A model generated the notes under the pieces. The model saw only the letters and a program-made list of their open reading frames with translations, ran no database searches and was not told the DNA's origin. This document shows positions 25,320-36,299 of a stretch of DNA of 64,000 bases, piece by piece; within the stretch, counting starts at the first letter, position 1; each line of letters opens with the position of its first letter. A program made the translations under genes and the position numbers. This DNA comes from Chamaecrista fasciculata (taxonomy: Eukaryota; Streptophyta; Magnoliopsida; Fabales; Fabaceae), in assembly GCA_003254925.1 (NCBI GenBank), contig QANZ01046144.1, positions 491,739 through 555,738 on the forward strand, given 5' to 3'.

Positions 25320-25545
25320 ACTTATCTATACCAAACCACAAAATATACAAAGAGTGGTACTGACAGGGACCAATCTGGTGGGGAAGAATTCNAGAGATAA
25401 ATGAATGATAAAGGAGGAAAATAAAGGAGGGAGAGATAAAGGTAAAACAAACAACATTTGTAACTGTAGCTCTGGTAGTAAAGGAGTACTGAGAGATAAA
25501 GGAGGATAAAAGAGGATAACGGATTATCCAAATGCACCCTTAGTG
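25320..25545 (-). repeat. Remnant with 'gggtgcatttggat' end
   Basis: Read on the minus strand it starts GGGTGCATTTGGATAATCC and is followed by 'tcctctttatcc'-type repeats. This mirrors 27336-27600, which starts GGGTGCGTTTGGATTAAAAG on the plus strand. It is probably a MITE or the end of a DNA transposon. A single unknown base (N) interrupts it at 25392. Confidence 0.5.
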
Positions 25546-25735
25546 TACCGGTAGATCATCAACGTTATAAAATAATGGAAAACAAAACATTATAGAGGTG
25601 GATAAGTAATTAAATATACAATAAATTAAGAATCTAATTAACAAGATGCTCGTGTCCTGGTAAAAAAAAATCTAAACAATAGAAAATTAAACTAAATGTG
25701 AGAAATGTATTTAACATAAAAAGCAAGATCAATAT

Positions 25736-25839
25736 ATATATATATATCAACACCAATACACCATATTGAATTTTCTGATGCAATTATATATATATATATC
25801 AACACCAATACACCATATTGAATTTTCTGATGCAATGGA
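25736..25839. repeat. Tandem duplication, ~53-bp unit
   Basis: The unit 'atatatatatatcaacaccaatacaccatattgaattttctgatgcaat' occurs twice in a row with no visible substitution outside the TA tract. The duplication is therefore recent, or else an assembly artefact. Confidence 0.85.
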
Positions 25840-27013
25840 TATGATTTCGTACCCTGTGTCCCAAAATATAACGTTTTGTGTTAGTTATTGCTCATATTAT
25901 TATTATTAGTACTACAATTATTAAATTGCATTTAAGCTTGTGTACGTTCATTTAACTGTATGCAAAGATTCACCATGATAATAATAAGCTATAATAATTA
26001 GCATCATCAAACAACTGTACTTGGCTAGCTAGTAGTAGTAGTAATTATTATGACCGTCATCACAAACATTAATTATATGAATTATGATGATCATATATAC
26101 TCTTATAATTAATAAGAACTCAAATTTTAATGAAAAATCCTCATAATTTCTTTGTTTCTAAGTATTTACAGTTCAAAATTAACATTAGGTCAAAATCTCA
26201 AATTGGTCCCATATATATGGGATAAATTTCAAATTAATCCTTTATATTTCATTAATTTCAAGTTGATCTTATATATTTCTATAATTTTTTAAATTAGTTT
26301 CAAATATACTTTTAAGATACATTTTGACCCAATTTGTTAACGATGTCAACTTGATAGAAAATATAAAATTCTTCAAGAGTTAAAAACCCCTTCCAAATTG
26401 ACGTTTGAACTATTGTCGTGTTTTGGGTCAAGCATGGACATCAGCATTGGATAAAGTTGTCAAAAATTTAAAACTCCTTCATTAATTATAAAAAATAATA
26501 TGAATTAATTGAGTTGTGCATAAAATTTGAATACGACGTTCATCTAATGAATACCTCAAAGTTTTATCACTATTTTAAGTCAAAATTTTATCACTATTTT
26601 AAGTCGAAATTTTTAAAAATTGAAAACCTATTAAGAAAGACCAATATGATTCGAGTGAGAGCACAAGTTGAACACTCATAATCTATTGATTTGTACGTCT
26701 ATAACAGAAATCGTAGCATTAAAATTTGAGCAGCATTTTGCATTACCGCTTTAGAGAATAAGTGTGTGCAGAAAGGCGACCTACACAATAAATAAAGTAA
26801 GAAGAAATAAAGAAATGAATAAAAAATCTTAATGCGGTTTGATATCTCAAAACCTACTCTATGATCTCATTAGACAAATTTTACTATTTATAATTTTTAC
26901 ACGGAAAAAATTACAAACCCTCTTTAATATAATTTTTAAACGGAAAAATTATAAACTCACTCACATAACTACTCAAGTCCCTTTATATTCATATATTAAT
27001 AATTTCGCGGTAC
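25840..27013. other. Gene-free AT-rich DNA
   Basis: No gene is seen. It contains a short tandem repeat 'ttttatcactattttaagtc' (about 26563-26605) and a pair of similar segments 'ttttacacggaaaaaattacaaac' and 'tttaaacggaaaaattataaac' near 26895 and 26935. Confidence 0.5.
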
Positions 27014-27316
27014 TGTATTAGGCTATGTAACCGTGTTAGCTTCCTCTTTCTTACCATATCTTTAATTCCCTTAACGAAGAAAGCTACGTTGATAGAATTC
27101 CAAAGACGATGTTTCGCTATATATTCCACTTCAACCTTCAAAATCTAATTAATTAATTAGTTATTCAAATTAATTCAGAATCCAGACCCAAATATATAGT
27201 TAGACTAGAGTGATTTTTTTTGTTGCCCTGAAGATCAGACCGGAGTGAATTTGGCCGTATATGTGTTAACATGTAATTATCAGAGCAGGCTAATATTATA
27301 TGTAATAATAATTTTA
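27014..27316. repeat. Segmental duplication, copy 2 (~303 bp)
   Basis: This is the second copy of 24708-25027, in the same orientation, with starts about 2.3 kb apart. It continues directly into 'aaattttacatatttagggtgcgtttggat'. Confidence 0.9.
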
Positions 27317-27335
27317 AAATTTTACATATTTAGGG

Positions 27336-28144
27336 TGCGTTTGGATTAAAAGTTAAGTTAAAGGAGGATAAAGGAATGGGGGAGGTAATAAAGGAGAGGT
27401 CAAGGATTTGTGTTATAAAGGAGGATTTTAGTAAATTGTGTTTGGGAAAATGAGAGATAAAGGAGGAATTATGATGTGAAATTATTTTAAAAGGTATGTA
27501 ATGATTGTGGTGGGTTGAAATAATAGTATTGTTATTTTAAATTTGTATAGGGGTAAAAATGGTAAAAATAAAAGAGGATAAAGGATTGTTGTTTTTTTGT
27601 TTGTTTTGGTGTTAGTAAAGTGGTATGAGTAATGATTGCCTCGAAATTTGTGCTAAANTTAATAAAGTAATATGATGTAAACATTGCCTCGAAATTTGTG
27701 CTAAAAGAGAAGTTAATAAATGAGATTTTTGGAGTGGTATGATAAAGGAGGATGGAGGTGTGGATGTGGGACCAAAATGTGTTTTTTGAGTACTGAATTG
27801 TAAATTTTTTAGGACTAGATTATATNGGACCAAAATGTAATTTTTGAGTACTGAATTGTAAACTTTTAGGGACTAGATTATATATTTTTTCTGTTTACCG
27901 TCTTTTAATTTTATTTTAAAATTTTGATACTACAAAAAATATTACCTATGTATATAATAGAGAAGGGACCAAAATTTATATTTTCTGGGGTATGAATTAT
28001 ATATTTTTCTAAATTTTCTTCTTCAGTAGTTGCAGAACAAAAAATATTAGCCATATATATACAGAATGATGGACCAATATGTATATTTTTTACACTTCAA
28101 AAAATATTACTTATATATATACTGGAGGAAGGACCAAATTGTAA
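27336..28144. repeat. Decayed repeat tract with 'gggtgcgtttggatt' end and 'gaccaaaatgtaa' units
   Basis: It starts with a transposon-like end (gggtgcgtttggatt) and 'aaaggaggataaagga' repeats, then runs into several diverged units of 'ggaccaaaat..tatatttttt..acaaaaaatattac'. It contains two assembly Ns. No protein is recognisable. Confidence 0.5.
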
Positions 28145-28145
28145 N

Positions 28146-28425
28146 CACACCCGAGCGCCGCCGCCGTCAGCCACGAGCACCGCCGCCGTCGCCGTCAGCC
28201 ACGAGCGTCGCCGCCGTCACCGAAATGTTTCTCGCATTTCCTTTCTGTTTTCATACTTCCATATTCTGTTTCAAAAATGTTTTTTTTGTCATTTGCTTTG
28301 CCTTTTGCGTCGACAGGTTTGTTCTCTCGGTTTGTGAAGTCGTCGATTAGGTGTGTGTCCGATTTCCTCTGCCACAGTCGTCGCTTGCACCTCCGCCGCG
28401 TCTCCTCCCGCCATCTCCGGTAAGC
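28146..28425 (+). other. GC-rich leader-like segment with a good splice donor
   Basis: Within very AT-rich surroundings this stretch has three near repeats of 'cgccgccgtc(a/g)cc' with 'agccacgagc', then a pyrimidine-rich 5'-UTR-like run (cctccgccgcgtctcctcccgccatctccg) ending at a canonical donor gtaagc (about 28420). It looks like the first, untranslated exon of a gene, possibly captured by the Helitron whose end lies at 32232. No protein can be assigned. Confidence 0.4.
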
Positions 28426-30335
28426 ACTATCGCCCATTTCGATTTGTTTGTAGGCATTTCGTTGTCAGGTTTTGATGTAGGAGCACTGTCGCCCATCACC
28501 GTTTGCAATGCTGATTTTGGGTTTTGGGTTTCATTTGGTTTTCATTTTCCATTGTCATTTTGTGATTTCCTTGGCAGATAGTTGAAATGAGGGATTTTTT
28601 ATAGAAGATTGAGAGTTCAACGGTATAAAGTGGAATTTTTTATGTTGCTGAAAAATCGCATTTGGATTGCGTCTCCTACTGTTAGACCTGCTGAAATCAA
28701 GCTGCTTCACCCTACCCCTACAACCTAGGTATGTAAACATTGGTTGAAAGAAATTCTTGCTGCACCTTAACTTCAAGTCAAATAATTATCTAGACAATGT
28801 GGTACATCATAGCATCTGCTGATGTAGTTTGGACTTGAGAGGTATATGTACCACCGACTACATACTTGCATGATGATTAGGAGCTGAAAATATTTGCTTT
28901 TGGGAATCTTTTCTTCTGCAGGATTACTGTTCTCCACTTGCAGTGACTAAAATTCTTCAGCTACATACTTGATGAATAAATGGAGAAAAGATAAAATGAA
29001 TAGCATGACATGAAGTCATGTGACAATGACTCTTTATGTTGGGATAATTGAGCTCTTGGATTTTTGCTTCTATGTTTTATTACATTGCATTCAGTTGCTT
29101 GCCCTCTGTTTGTGAAAAGAACGAAAAACACCCCTATTGCATGATTGGTCTAAGTTCTACTGATTTTGTTTTGAAAAATTCAGCATCGTCTGGTGGCCTT
29201 AATTTTTTTGTTTGGAGAGATTCTGTCATTAGGATGGCTTATGGTTCATATTTTGTTCGGAATGATTATATATTCTTAGTCCTAAGGTATTAGTAAGCCT
29301 GAATCAGAATCAAACTCTCTATCTGTGTTTTCTTATACAGAAAACACATAGCTGACCAGCTATGTGTTGGACATTGTAGGGTAAGTTTCTAAACTTCTTA
29401 GTTTTGGTTTTGTGACTCTTGATTTTGATTGGACATTGCAGTTTTTAACAGTGATGTTTCCACATTATTTGCTTTTGGTAAGCTAAAATAGGTAGTAGCA
29501 TTTGATCTGATTGTCTTTGTTGATGTTTACCTGTTTCTTTATTGGATTTGTTTGTTATTGACTACCTGTTTCTTTTATTTCTTAATTGCTTATATTGCCT
29601 GAAAGTTTCTTAATTCAGTTAGTTGTACTGCATTTCTGAAGTCTAATGTTTATTTCTCCTATAATTGATTTCGAGGGAAGTCTAATGTTTGTTTTCTTAA
29701 TTTCAAATTTCCACATTGCCATTTTCTTCTTTGCCACTGATGGGGACAGGTTTTGGCAAGATGCAGAGGTGAAAATATAAGCACTCATGATGAGTTGCTG
29801 AATGAAGGAAAAGTAGCAGCAATTGCAGAAGAAAAAGAAACTCATTCATTTGAAATTGATCCTTCTAAGGTAATGCTGGTGTAAGCATTAACAAGCATTG
29901 CATGTTCTAACATTAGGGGCATGGAAACGTGATGCTGAGTTTCCTTTAAAGTTTATTGTACATTAGTGAAGCTACTGAAGTGGCTAAACCAAGAAAATTC
30001 GTTAACTAAATTATCAATTTTGTTTTTTCTTTAAAGCTAAGGTAAATACTGAGTTTAAGGCTAGAGTGCATTACTTATCTCCTCAACTCCTCATCTAAGT
30101 TTTCAGAACTCAAGGAACATTGATGGATAAGGGCAACAGAACACAAGCTTCAAGCTTCAAGCTTCAAAGAGAGATAAGTATTTTCAGCCACGGATTCAGT
30201 TTGCACATTGCAGGTATGTGTTCATAAAGGGCTTTCCTTACTAATTTTGAGGTTAGTGGTTGCAGGTGCTCAATCAGGAAGAGACACCCCCTTCTTTACA
30301 TGCTTGCATTTGACAAAAGGAGGAAAATGAATGCA
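28426..30335. other. Intron-like DNA with one exon-like patch
   Basis: Mostly T-rich, intron-like sequence. A patch at about 29752-29871 has an acceptor-like start, an open frame rich in Glu and Lys (including HDELLNEGKVAAIAEEKE) and a donor-like 'aaggtaatg'. I do not recognise its family. A (caagctt)3 repeat lies at about 30143-30168. Confidence 0.35.
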
Positions 30336-31437
30336 GCGATAAGAAGAATTGGATGAGTTCCGTTCAGCTATGGAATTCGACTGTTTATCCTAATGCTCCT
30401 GAACAAAAACAACCTTATCAATTAGATATCAAGGTAAAAGTGGTTTAAGCAATAGCATTTATGGCTGCTTTGATGCTATATCATATTAAATATCATGTGA
30501 ATTTACATATTAATTTGGTGTTAATCAGAAAAGCGAAGAAGAAGAAGAAAAACAAAAACAAGCTGTGGGTGAGGATCCTTTCCAATCTTATAGAAATATA
30601 AATGGAAGTGGGGTCTTCATGCCTTTCACAGCATACTCTGCTGCTGTCCCTGCTGTGCCTACTTTGGTAACCAAGGAAGAAAAGGAAGAATATGATATTA
30701 ATGGGCTTTCTCTTCAGACTCCTGGATTTACTAATCTGAAGGAGGGATCTAATAATTCTAATGGATCAAGAATCAGCTCTGGAAAACCGGATTCATCATC
30801 TCCTGGTAGTGATCAGCCAACTTTACGCACTGGCCATTCTAACTGGAAACAGAGGAGGTGTTGGTCGCCGGAGTTACATCGCCGCTTCGTCAATGCCCTT
30901 CATCAACTCGGAGGTTCTCAAGGTTAGAGATTGAAAGTTACATCAATCTCCAGATAAAATTAAACAATTACTACTATTTTACTAATCTTTTGTTGTAGAA
31001 AGTAGCTAGACTACATGTTACAACTGTCTTGAAAGTTGAAACTGCAATATCCAATGTGTCTACTATTCTTACCATGGGGGATTTATATAACATTCAATTT
31101 CTGCTTCACTGGTTAGGAAATTATGGATTACTCAATGGGTGAATGTGCCAAAACATCCAATTTTGATGGTGATGAATATGAAACTAAAAAGTGTTCGTTC
31201 CACTAACTTATAAGAAAAAGATATATGAGATGTTATGTATTGCATATCATCTTCCAAATGAAAGCATGTTACTCCTATGTCCCTACTAATTCATATCTTG
31301 CGAACAAATTTTGCAGATCATATCACCCTTTTTGTTTTATCTCTTTGTATCTAATTCACAGCATGTCTGGCTTTTTCCAATTGCAGCTGCAACCCCAAAG
31401 CAGATTAGAGAACTCATGCAGGTTGATGGCCTGATAA
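30336..31437 (+). pseudogene. Truncated HHO/NIGT1-type GARP transcription factor gene fragment
   Basis: Three exon pieces with good splice sites: about 30336-30433 (DKKNWMSSVQLWN..YQLDIK), 30529-30922 (EDPFQSYRNINGSG..; then HSNWKQRRCWSPELHRRFVNALHQLGGSQ) and 31387-31431 (AATPKQIRELMQVDGL). WSPELHRRFVNALHQLGG followed by ATPKQIRELM-VDGL is the hallmark of the HHO subfamily of G2-like/MYB-related factors, known for nitrate and phosphate starvation responses. The match stops in mid-domain. The conserved TNDEVKSHLQKYRLH helix and everything after it are missing, replaced by an AT-rich palindrome. Upstream, the frame of the first piece runs into a TGA stop (about 30312), and the family's N-terminal exon with its coiled-coil and EAR region is not found. 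I read it as a non-functional captured fragment. Confidence 0.8.
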
Positions 31438-31494
31438 ATGTATATAACTATATATAGTTATATATATTTATATATATAGTTATATACATTTATA
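31434..31494. repeat. AT-rich palindrome at the break of the GARP fragment
   Basis: The left arm 'ataaatgtatataactatata' (31434-31454) is matched by its reverse complement ending at about 31494 (tatatagttatatacatttat). The palindrome starts immediately after the last HHO codon. Confidence 0.75.
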
Positions 31495-32160
31495 AACAAT
31501 GTTAATTCTATTAATAGGTATAAATATAAATATATAGTTTATTAATTTTTTATTAATAAACACTAGCATTTCTCTAAGATGATATCCTCATTAGCTTTTC
31601 TCTAATAATTAGATTCTATGAATTTGAGTCAATATAAAGCTAATTGATCTTTCTCTTTTTTTTTTTTTTTTTCAAATTGATCTTTTTTTAGTCATTTTTG
31701 GTTCAATTTGATCTTTTTTTAGTCAGTTTGTAGACACAGTAGAAGGAAACGGTAGGATAGAGTTTAGTAGTATACTGCAAATCCTACGAATTTCTTTTCA
31801 TTTTGTATGGGTTTCTGCAAATGTTTGCTGCATATATGGGTTTCTGCAAATGTTTTCTTCTCAGGATTTGTTCAAAGCTTGCTTACAGTATTTCTCTGGA
31901 TACTTGCTAATTTTTGTATTTCTCTGGATAGTAGCTAACTTACCATTTGTCTGCATTTCTCTACTCTACCTTCTCAAATTCAGTTACATAGACTTGCAAA
32001 TTACAATTCTGTATTTCTCTGGATAGTTGTTAATTTTTTTGCAATATGCAGCTTCATTACACTTGCAAATTATAATTCTGTATTTTTCTGTCCAATTCAG
32101 TTTGATAGCTACTGTATTTTTGTATATAGAAGCCAATATTGTCTAAACCAGTTTCATGAA
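31495..32160. repeat. T-rich tract with repeated 'ctgtatttctctggatag' units
   Basis: 'tatttctctggata(c/g)t.gctaa' occurs about three times and 'cttgcaaatta.aattctgtattt.tctg' twice between 31890 and 32100. 'atgggtttctgcaaatgttt' occurs twice near 31808 and 31838. It looks like a degenerate minisatellite located just inside the Helitron-like 3' end. Confidence 0.5.
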
Positions 32161-32185
32161 TTCCATAGAATTGTAAACAAACACA

Positions 32186-32232
32186 CCCGTGCGAACAAAC
32201 ACACCCGTGCGAATGCACGGGTACCATACTAG
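32186..32232 (+). mobile_element. Helitron-like 3' terminus
   Basis: A perfect GC-rich hairpin CCCGTGC-GAAT-GCACGGG (32204-32221) is followed 7 bases later by CTAG (32229-32232) and a host T. This matches the 3' structure of plant Helitrons (hairpin, then CTRR, inserted between A and T). A partial duplicate of the hairpin's left arm (aaacacacccgtgcg) precedes it. I could not find the 5' TC end with certainty, so the size of the element is unknown. If it is one unit, it carries the GARP fragment and possibly the GC-rich leader. Confidence 0.75.
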
Positions 32233-32669
32233 TATGTAATAATCTAGTGTTTTATTACAATATTGGTTATAGTGTGATAGTGAAGATTTAAACTTGAGGA
32301 AATGACGCTGGTTGAATTTCCATGGGAATGGTTTGGTATACCCTTTTGAAAAGTGACATAATGCATATATACACACACACGCCGACACTTCTCACTCTAG
32401 CATTTGCACATACATGAATCAAATACAATTAATCCCGAAACCTCAAATCTCAAAGGTCACTCACACAACAACATCTGGTTCCTTTTTTAAGACCCTAAGC
32501 TACTACTTGTTTAGATGCTGACTCTGCCATCTTCTTCACTCAGCTAGCCATGTTATTAAATTCCCTCACCTGCCATTCTAACCAACACTTTCCATTCCTC
32601 TCTTCTGATCACTTCCCTTCCATTATATATTCTCTCTTCCTTCCTTGTGAATTTCTCTGCATTTCAAAA

Positions 32670-35600
32670 ATGGTGTCTCCAACATCCTCCTCCACCATAA
32701 TGTTCATCAGCATGGTGTTCTTGGGCATGCTGATTGTGGGTCATAGTGATCGCAGTACTCTGACTGGTTTTTCGGACTCAGATTGCTTGAACGTGTCGCC
32801 TGCGACTTTTGTTGGTTCAGTTCGATCAACCATGGGTGTGTTGCAGCACGTTGTATCCATCTTGTCTCACTTCTGTAATAAAGACCTCCTCGATTTTCGC
32901 CTCGCTAACGCGGTTTCTGACTGCATCGACTTACTCGATTTCTCTCTTGATGCTCTCAACTGGTCTGCCTCTTCTACTGAGAATCCCAGAGGTACGAGCC
33001 GTTCGCATTTTCTCTCACTTCATTGTTCTTACTCTGTTTCCTCTGTTACTTAGAAACAGGGCATCTCTACCTTTTTCTTTAAAGAAAAAGAATGTGTCAA
33101 AACCTCATTTTGTCGAAATGCAAATTTGATTTTATATTTTTTGCTCAATTTTCACTTTGGTCTTTTATTTTATTTTATTTTATTTTTACACTTTTAGTCT
33201 CTTATCTTTGTAAAATGTCTCAATTCTACCTAACCTAAAGATATAAAAAAATATGAGACCAAATTGGGACTTGACCCAAATATATGAGAGTAAATATGCA
33301 ACAAAAAAATATGTGATCAAATTGAGAACTAACTAAAAAATATGGGACCAAATTTGAAGTTTGATCTTTTTTTCTTTTAACATTTAGTATTTAGTCGTTT
33401 TTATGGCAAAACACCCTTTTGTGCCCTTAACGTTTGCGGTGATTTTCAGTTATGCCCCTAACGTTTCATTTGTGTCAGTTGTGCCCCCAATGTGAAATGT
33501 TAGTTTCAATTATGCCCCAAATTTCAATCATCTACAAAAAAAAACACAATTTTCGCACGATTTGAGCTCGGTTTTGATCAGATTTCATATGGGTACTCAT
33601 TTTCGACTCCTAAGGATCATTTTGCACATGGAAATTTTGAGAAAAATGCTTCGTTTTGCTGCATTTTGTTTTGGTCCTTTTTGGGGTTCATCGGGTCCGA
33701 TTTTCTTCGGATTTGGGGCTATTTTAAACTTAATCTTTGAAATTGATCCAAGGAATCAAGTTTGTGATGTCCGAAAATTAAAACCCATATGAAATCTGAT
33801 CAAAATCGAGCTCAAATCGTGCAAAAATGGTGTTTGTTTTTGTGGATGATTGAAATTGGGGGCATAATTGAAACTAACGTTTCACATTGGGGGCACAACT
33901 GACACAAATGAAACGTTAAGGGCATAACTGAAAATCACCGCAAACATTAGGGGCACGAAAGGGTGTTTTGCCCGTTTTTATTTATTTTAATATTAATTCA
34001 AAATATGATTCTCTTTGATATTTGATCAAAACAATTTAATATATTTTAATTAGTTAGGAATCGATTAAGTACTTCGGTGTAAATTCATCTGCAGTAGATT
34101 ATTTTAATGTCAGCTCAAAACATGATTTTTTTAATAAAACAATTTCTTTTTTTATACATGTCCTAAACAAGTAGATTGAAAGATAAAGGAAAATTCTATA
34201 AGAGAAAAATTATCAGTCTTAAGTGTACATATCAGATACAATGATATAAATAAGATATAATAATGTTTTGGACTAAAATGAGAAAATTTGAAGATCAAAA
34301 TGAAACTCATCCTATAATTGGAGGACTAAAATAAAGTTTGGACCAAAAGCTCATGTACGTTATTGTGATTATAGGGAGGCGAAACGGGACAGGAAACTTG
34401 AGCTCTGATTTGAGGACATGGTTGAGTGCTGCGCTAGCTAGTCCAGAGACATGCATGGTTGGGTTGGATGGCACAAACGGCAACATGGTAAAGGATCTTG
34501 TATCACCCGCTCTCACCCAAGTCACGTCAAATGTTCAACATTTGCTAACCCAGGTTCGCAGCTCTTATGATAATCCCAACGCCCACCCAGAAAACACGGG
34601 GCAACAATACCCTTCGTGGATGAAAGCAAGGGAGAAGAAGATGATCGAAGAAGAAGATGAGGTTGTGGTGGATGCTGTAGTAGCAGCAGATGGAAGTGGA
34701 GATTTCACGAGTGTAGGAGATGCGATTGAAGCAGCACCTGATTATAGCATGAGGCGATTCGTGATTTACGTGAAGAAGGGTGTGTATGTAGAGAACGTGA
34801 TGGTCAAGAGGAACAAATGGAACCTCATGATGATCGGAGATGGCATCAATGTAACTGTCATCACCAACAACCGAAGTTACGTCGACGGTTGGACCACTTT
34901 CCGAACCGCCACTTTCGGTAACAACTAGCTATTTAACTAACTAACACAACTCACTCTAACAAACTCACAAATTAACAAGGATAAAATGCACGTTTGATCT
35001 CATAATTTTTGTTCTTAGGTCTAGTAACTTTTTTTTGTTATAATTTTGGTCTCATATTTTTTTTGTAAAATGTTGCAGATTTGATCCTGCATCACTTTTG
35101 GTCCCATATCTTATGGTCAAGTTGCAGATTTGATCCTGTATCACTTTTGGTCATATTTTGTGGTCAGGTTGCAAATTTGGTCCTGTATCACTTTTGGTCT
35201 CATATCTTGTGGTCACGTTGCAGAATTAGTCTCATACATTTTTGTAAAAAGTTTCACATAACCCAAAGATATAAGACCAATTCTGCACCTGATCCAAAGA
35301 TATGAGACCAATTTTACAACCTGGCCAAATAGCCAAAAGATATGAGATCAATTATGCAACCTGACCCAAAGATATGGGACTAAAAATGCAACGTAATACA
35401 AGACTATATCTGTAACTTGAACAAAAGATATGAGACCAAAAGTGCAACAAAAAAAATTATAAGACCAAATTGAGATCTTAGCAAAAGTTATGGGACCAAA
35501 AGTGCACTTTAGCAAATTAACAATAGTTGTTAAAAAAAGTTAAAATTTCATTTTGGTCCTTAAATTATTTTAAAAAAAAAAAAAAAAAGCGTTGATGCTT

Positions 35601-36299
35601 GCAGGGGTTAGTGGGAGAGCGTTCATAGCAAGAGACATTACATTTGAGAACACAGCAGGTCCGAGGAAGCACCAAGCGGTGGCACTAAGATCAGACTCAG
35701 ATCTCTCTGTATTCTTCCGATGTGGGATCTACGGTCACCAAGACACCCTCTACACTCACACAATGCGTCAATTCTACAAACAATGCACCATCAAAGGAAC
35801 CGTAGATTTCATCTTCGGAGACGGCACTGCTGTTTTCCAAGACTGCATGATTCTCGCGAGAAAAGGCCTTCCCAATCAGAAAAACACCATCACGGCTCAC
35901 GGAAGAAAAGACCCAAATGAACCGACCGGGTTCTCCATACAATCCTGCACCATTTCGGCTGACCCGGACCTTGGTCTTTGGGTTAATTCCACAGAGACGT
36001 ACCTTGGGAGACCGTGGAAAGAATATTCTCGAACCGTTTTTATGCAGTCGTATATGAGTGATGTGGTTAAACCGAAAGGGTGGCTCGATTGGGATGGGAG
36101 TGATGCTTGGTGTAATACCTTGTTCTATGCGGAGTTTATGAACCGCGGTCCGGGCTCTAGCCTCGTGGACCGAGTCAACTGGACCGGGTTTCATGTGTTG
36201 AAAAACTCGAGCGAGGCTCGTAATTTTACGGTGGGTCGGTTTATTGAAGGGGATTATTGGCTCAATTCTACGGGTGTAGACTACACTTCCGGCTTTTGA
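32670..36299 (+). CDS. Pectin methylesterase 1 of the cluster, type I with PMEI pro-region, 519 aa
   Basis: Secreted pectinesterase removing methyl esters from cell-wall homogalacturonan. Exons 32670-32991, 34375-34917 and 35605-36299, total 1560 nt. Residues 1-26 form a signal peptide, followed by a Cys-containing PME-inhibitor domain (about 30-190) and the catalytic beta-helix. The signature segments GVYVEN, QAVALR, HQDTLY, DFIFG and YLGRPW are all present, so both catalytic Asp and the Arg are kept. The DFIFG segment reads DFIFGDGTA where relatives usually have GNAA or GDAA. No clear RRLL/RKLM-type processing site is seen between the domains, only AREKKM, so maturation may differ. An upstream in-frame ATG at 32550 would add 40 residues; I chose 32670 because it begins a typical signal peptide. 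Both introns contain fold-back elements. Confidence 0.92.
33405..33972. mobile_element. Palindromic Mutator-like MITE (568 bp) in PME1 intron 1
   Basis: It begins GGCAAAACACCC and ends GGGTGTTTTGCC, with a perfect 9-bp target duplication CGTTTTTAT on each side (33396-33404 and 33973-33981). The two halves are near-perfect reverse complements over about 200 bases each, around a centre near 33690. A 9-bp duplication is the mark of Mutator-superfamily transposition. The 76-codon open frame inside is a by-product of the palindrome. Confidence 0.9.
34979..35512. mobile_element. Fold-back MITE (~534 bp) in PME1 intron 2
   Basis: The left end 'ggataaaatgcacgtttgatctcataa' pairs with the right end 'ttatgggaccaaaagtgcactttagc'. 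Both sides carry 'caaattaacaa' (34968-34978 and 35513-35523), consistent with a 9-11-bp target duplication of Mutator type. Inside are tandem units of 'ttgcagatttg(a/g)tcctgtatcacttttggtc' on the left and their complements on the right. Confidence 0.75.

Larger units (their letters stand above)
25392..28145. other. Interval with four single-N assembly joins (25392, 27658, 27826, 28145)
   Basis: All unknown bases of the window lie in this 2.75-kb interval. The Ns at 27658 and 27826 each sit between two near-identical direct repeats (gcctcgaaatttgtgctaaa on both sides; tttttgagtactgaattgtaaa on both sides). That is what unmerged overlapping contig ends look like. The order and copy number here should not be trusted. 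Confidence 0.7.

Noticed and set aside
33562..33792. 76-codon open frame in PME1 intron 1
   Set aside because: It sits at the centre of the palindromic MITE and reflects inverted-repeat sequence, not a gene.
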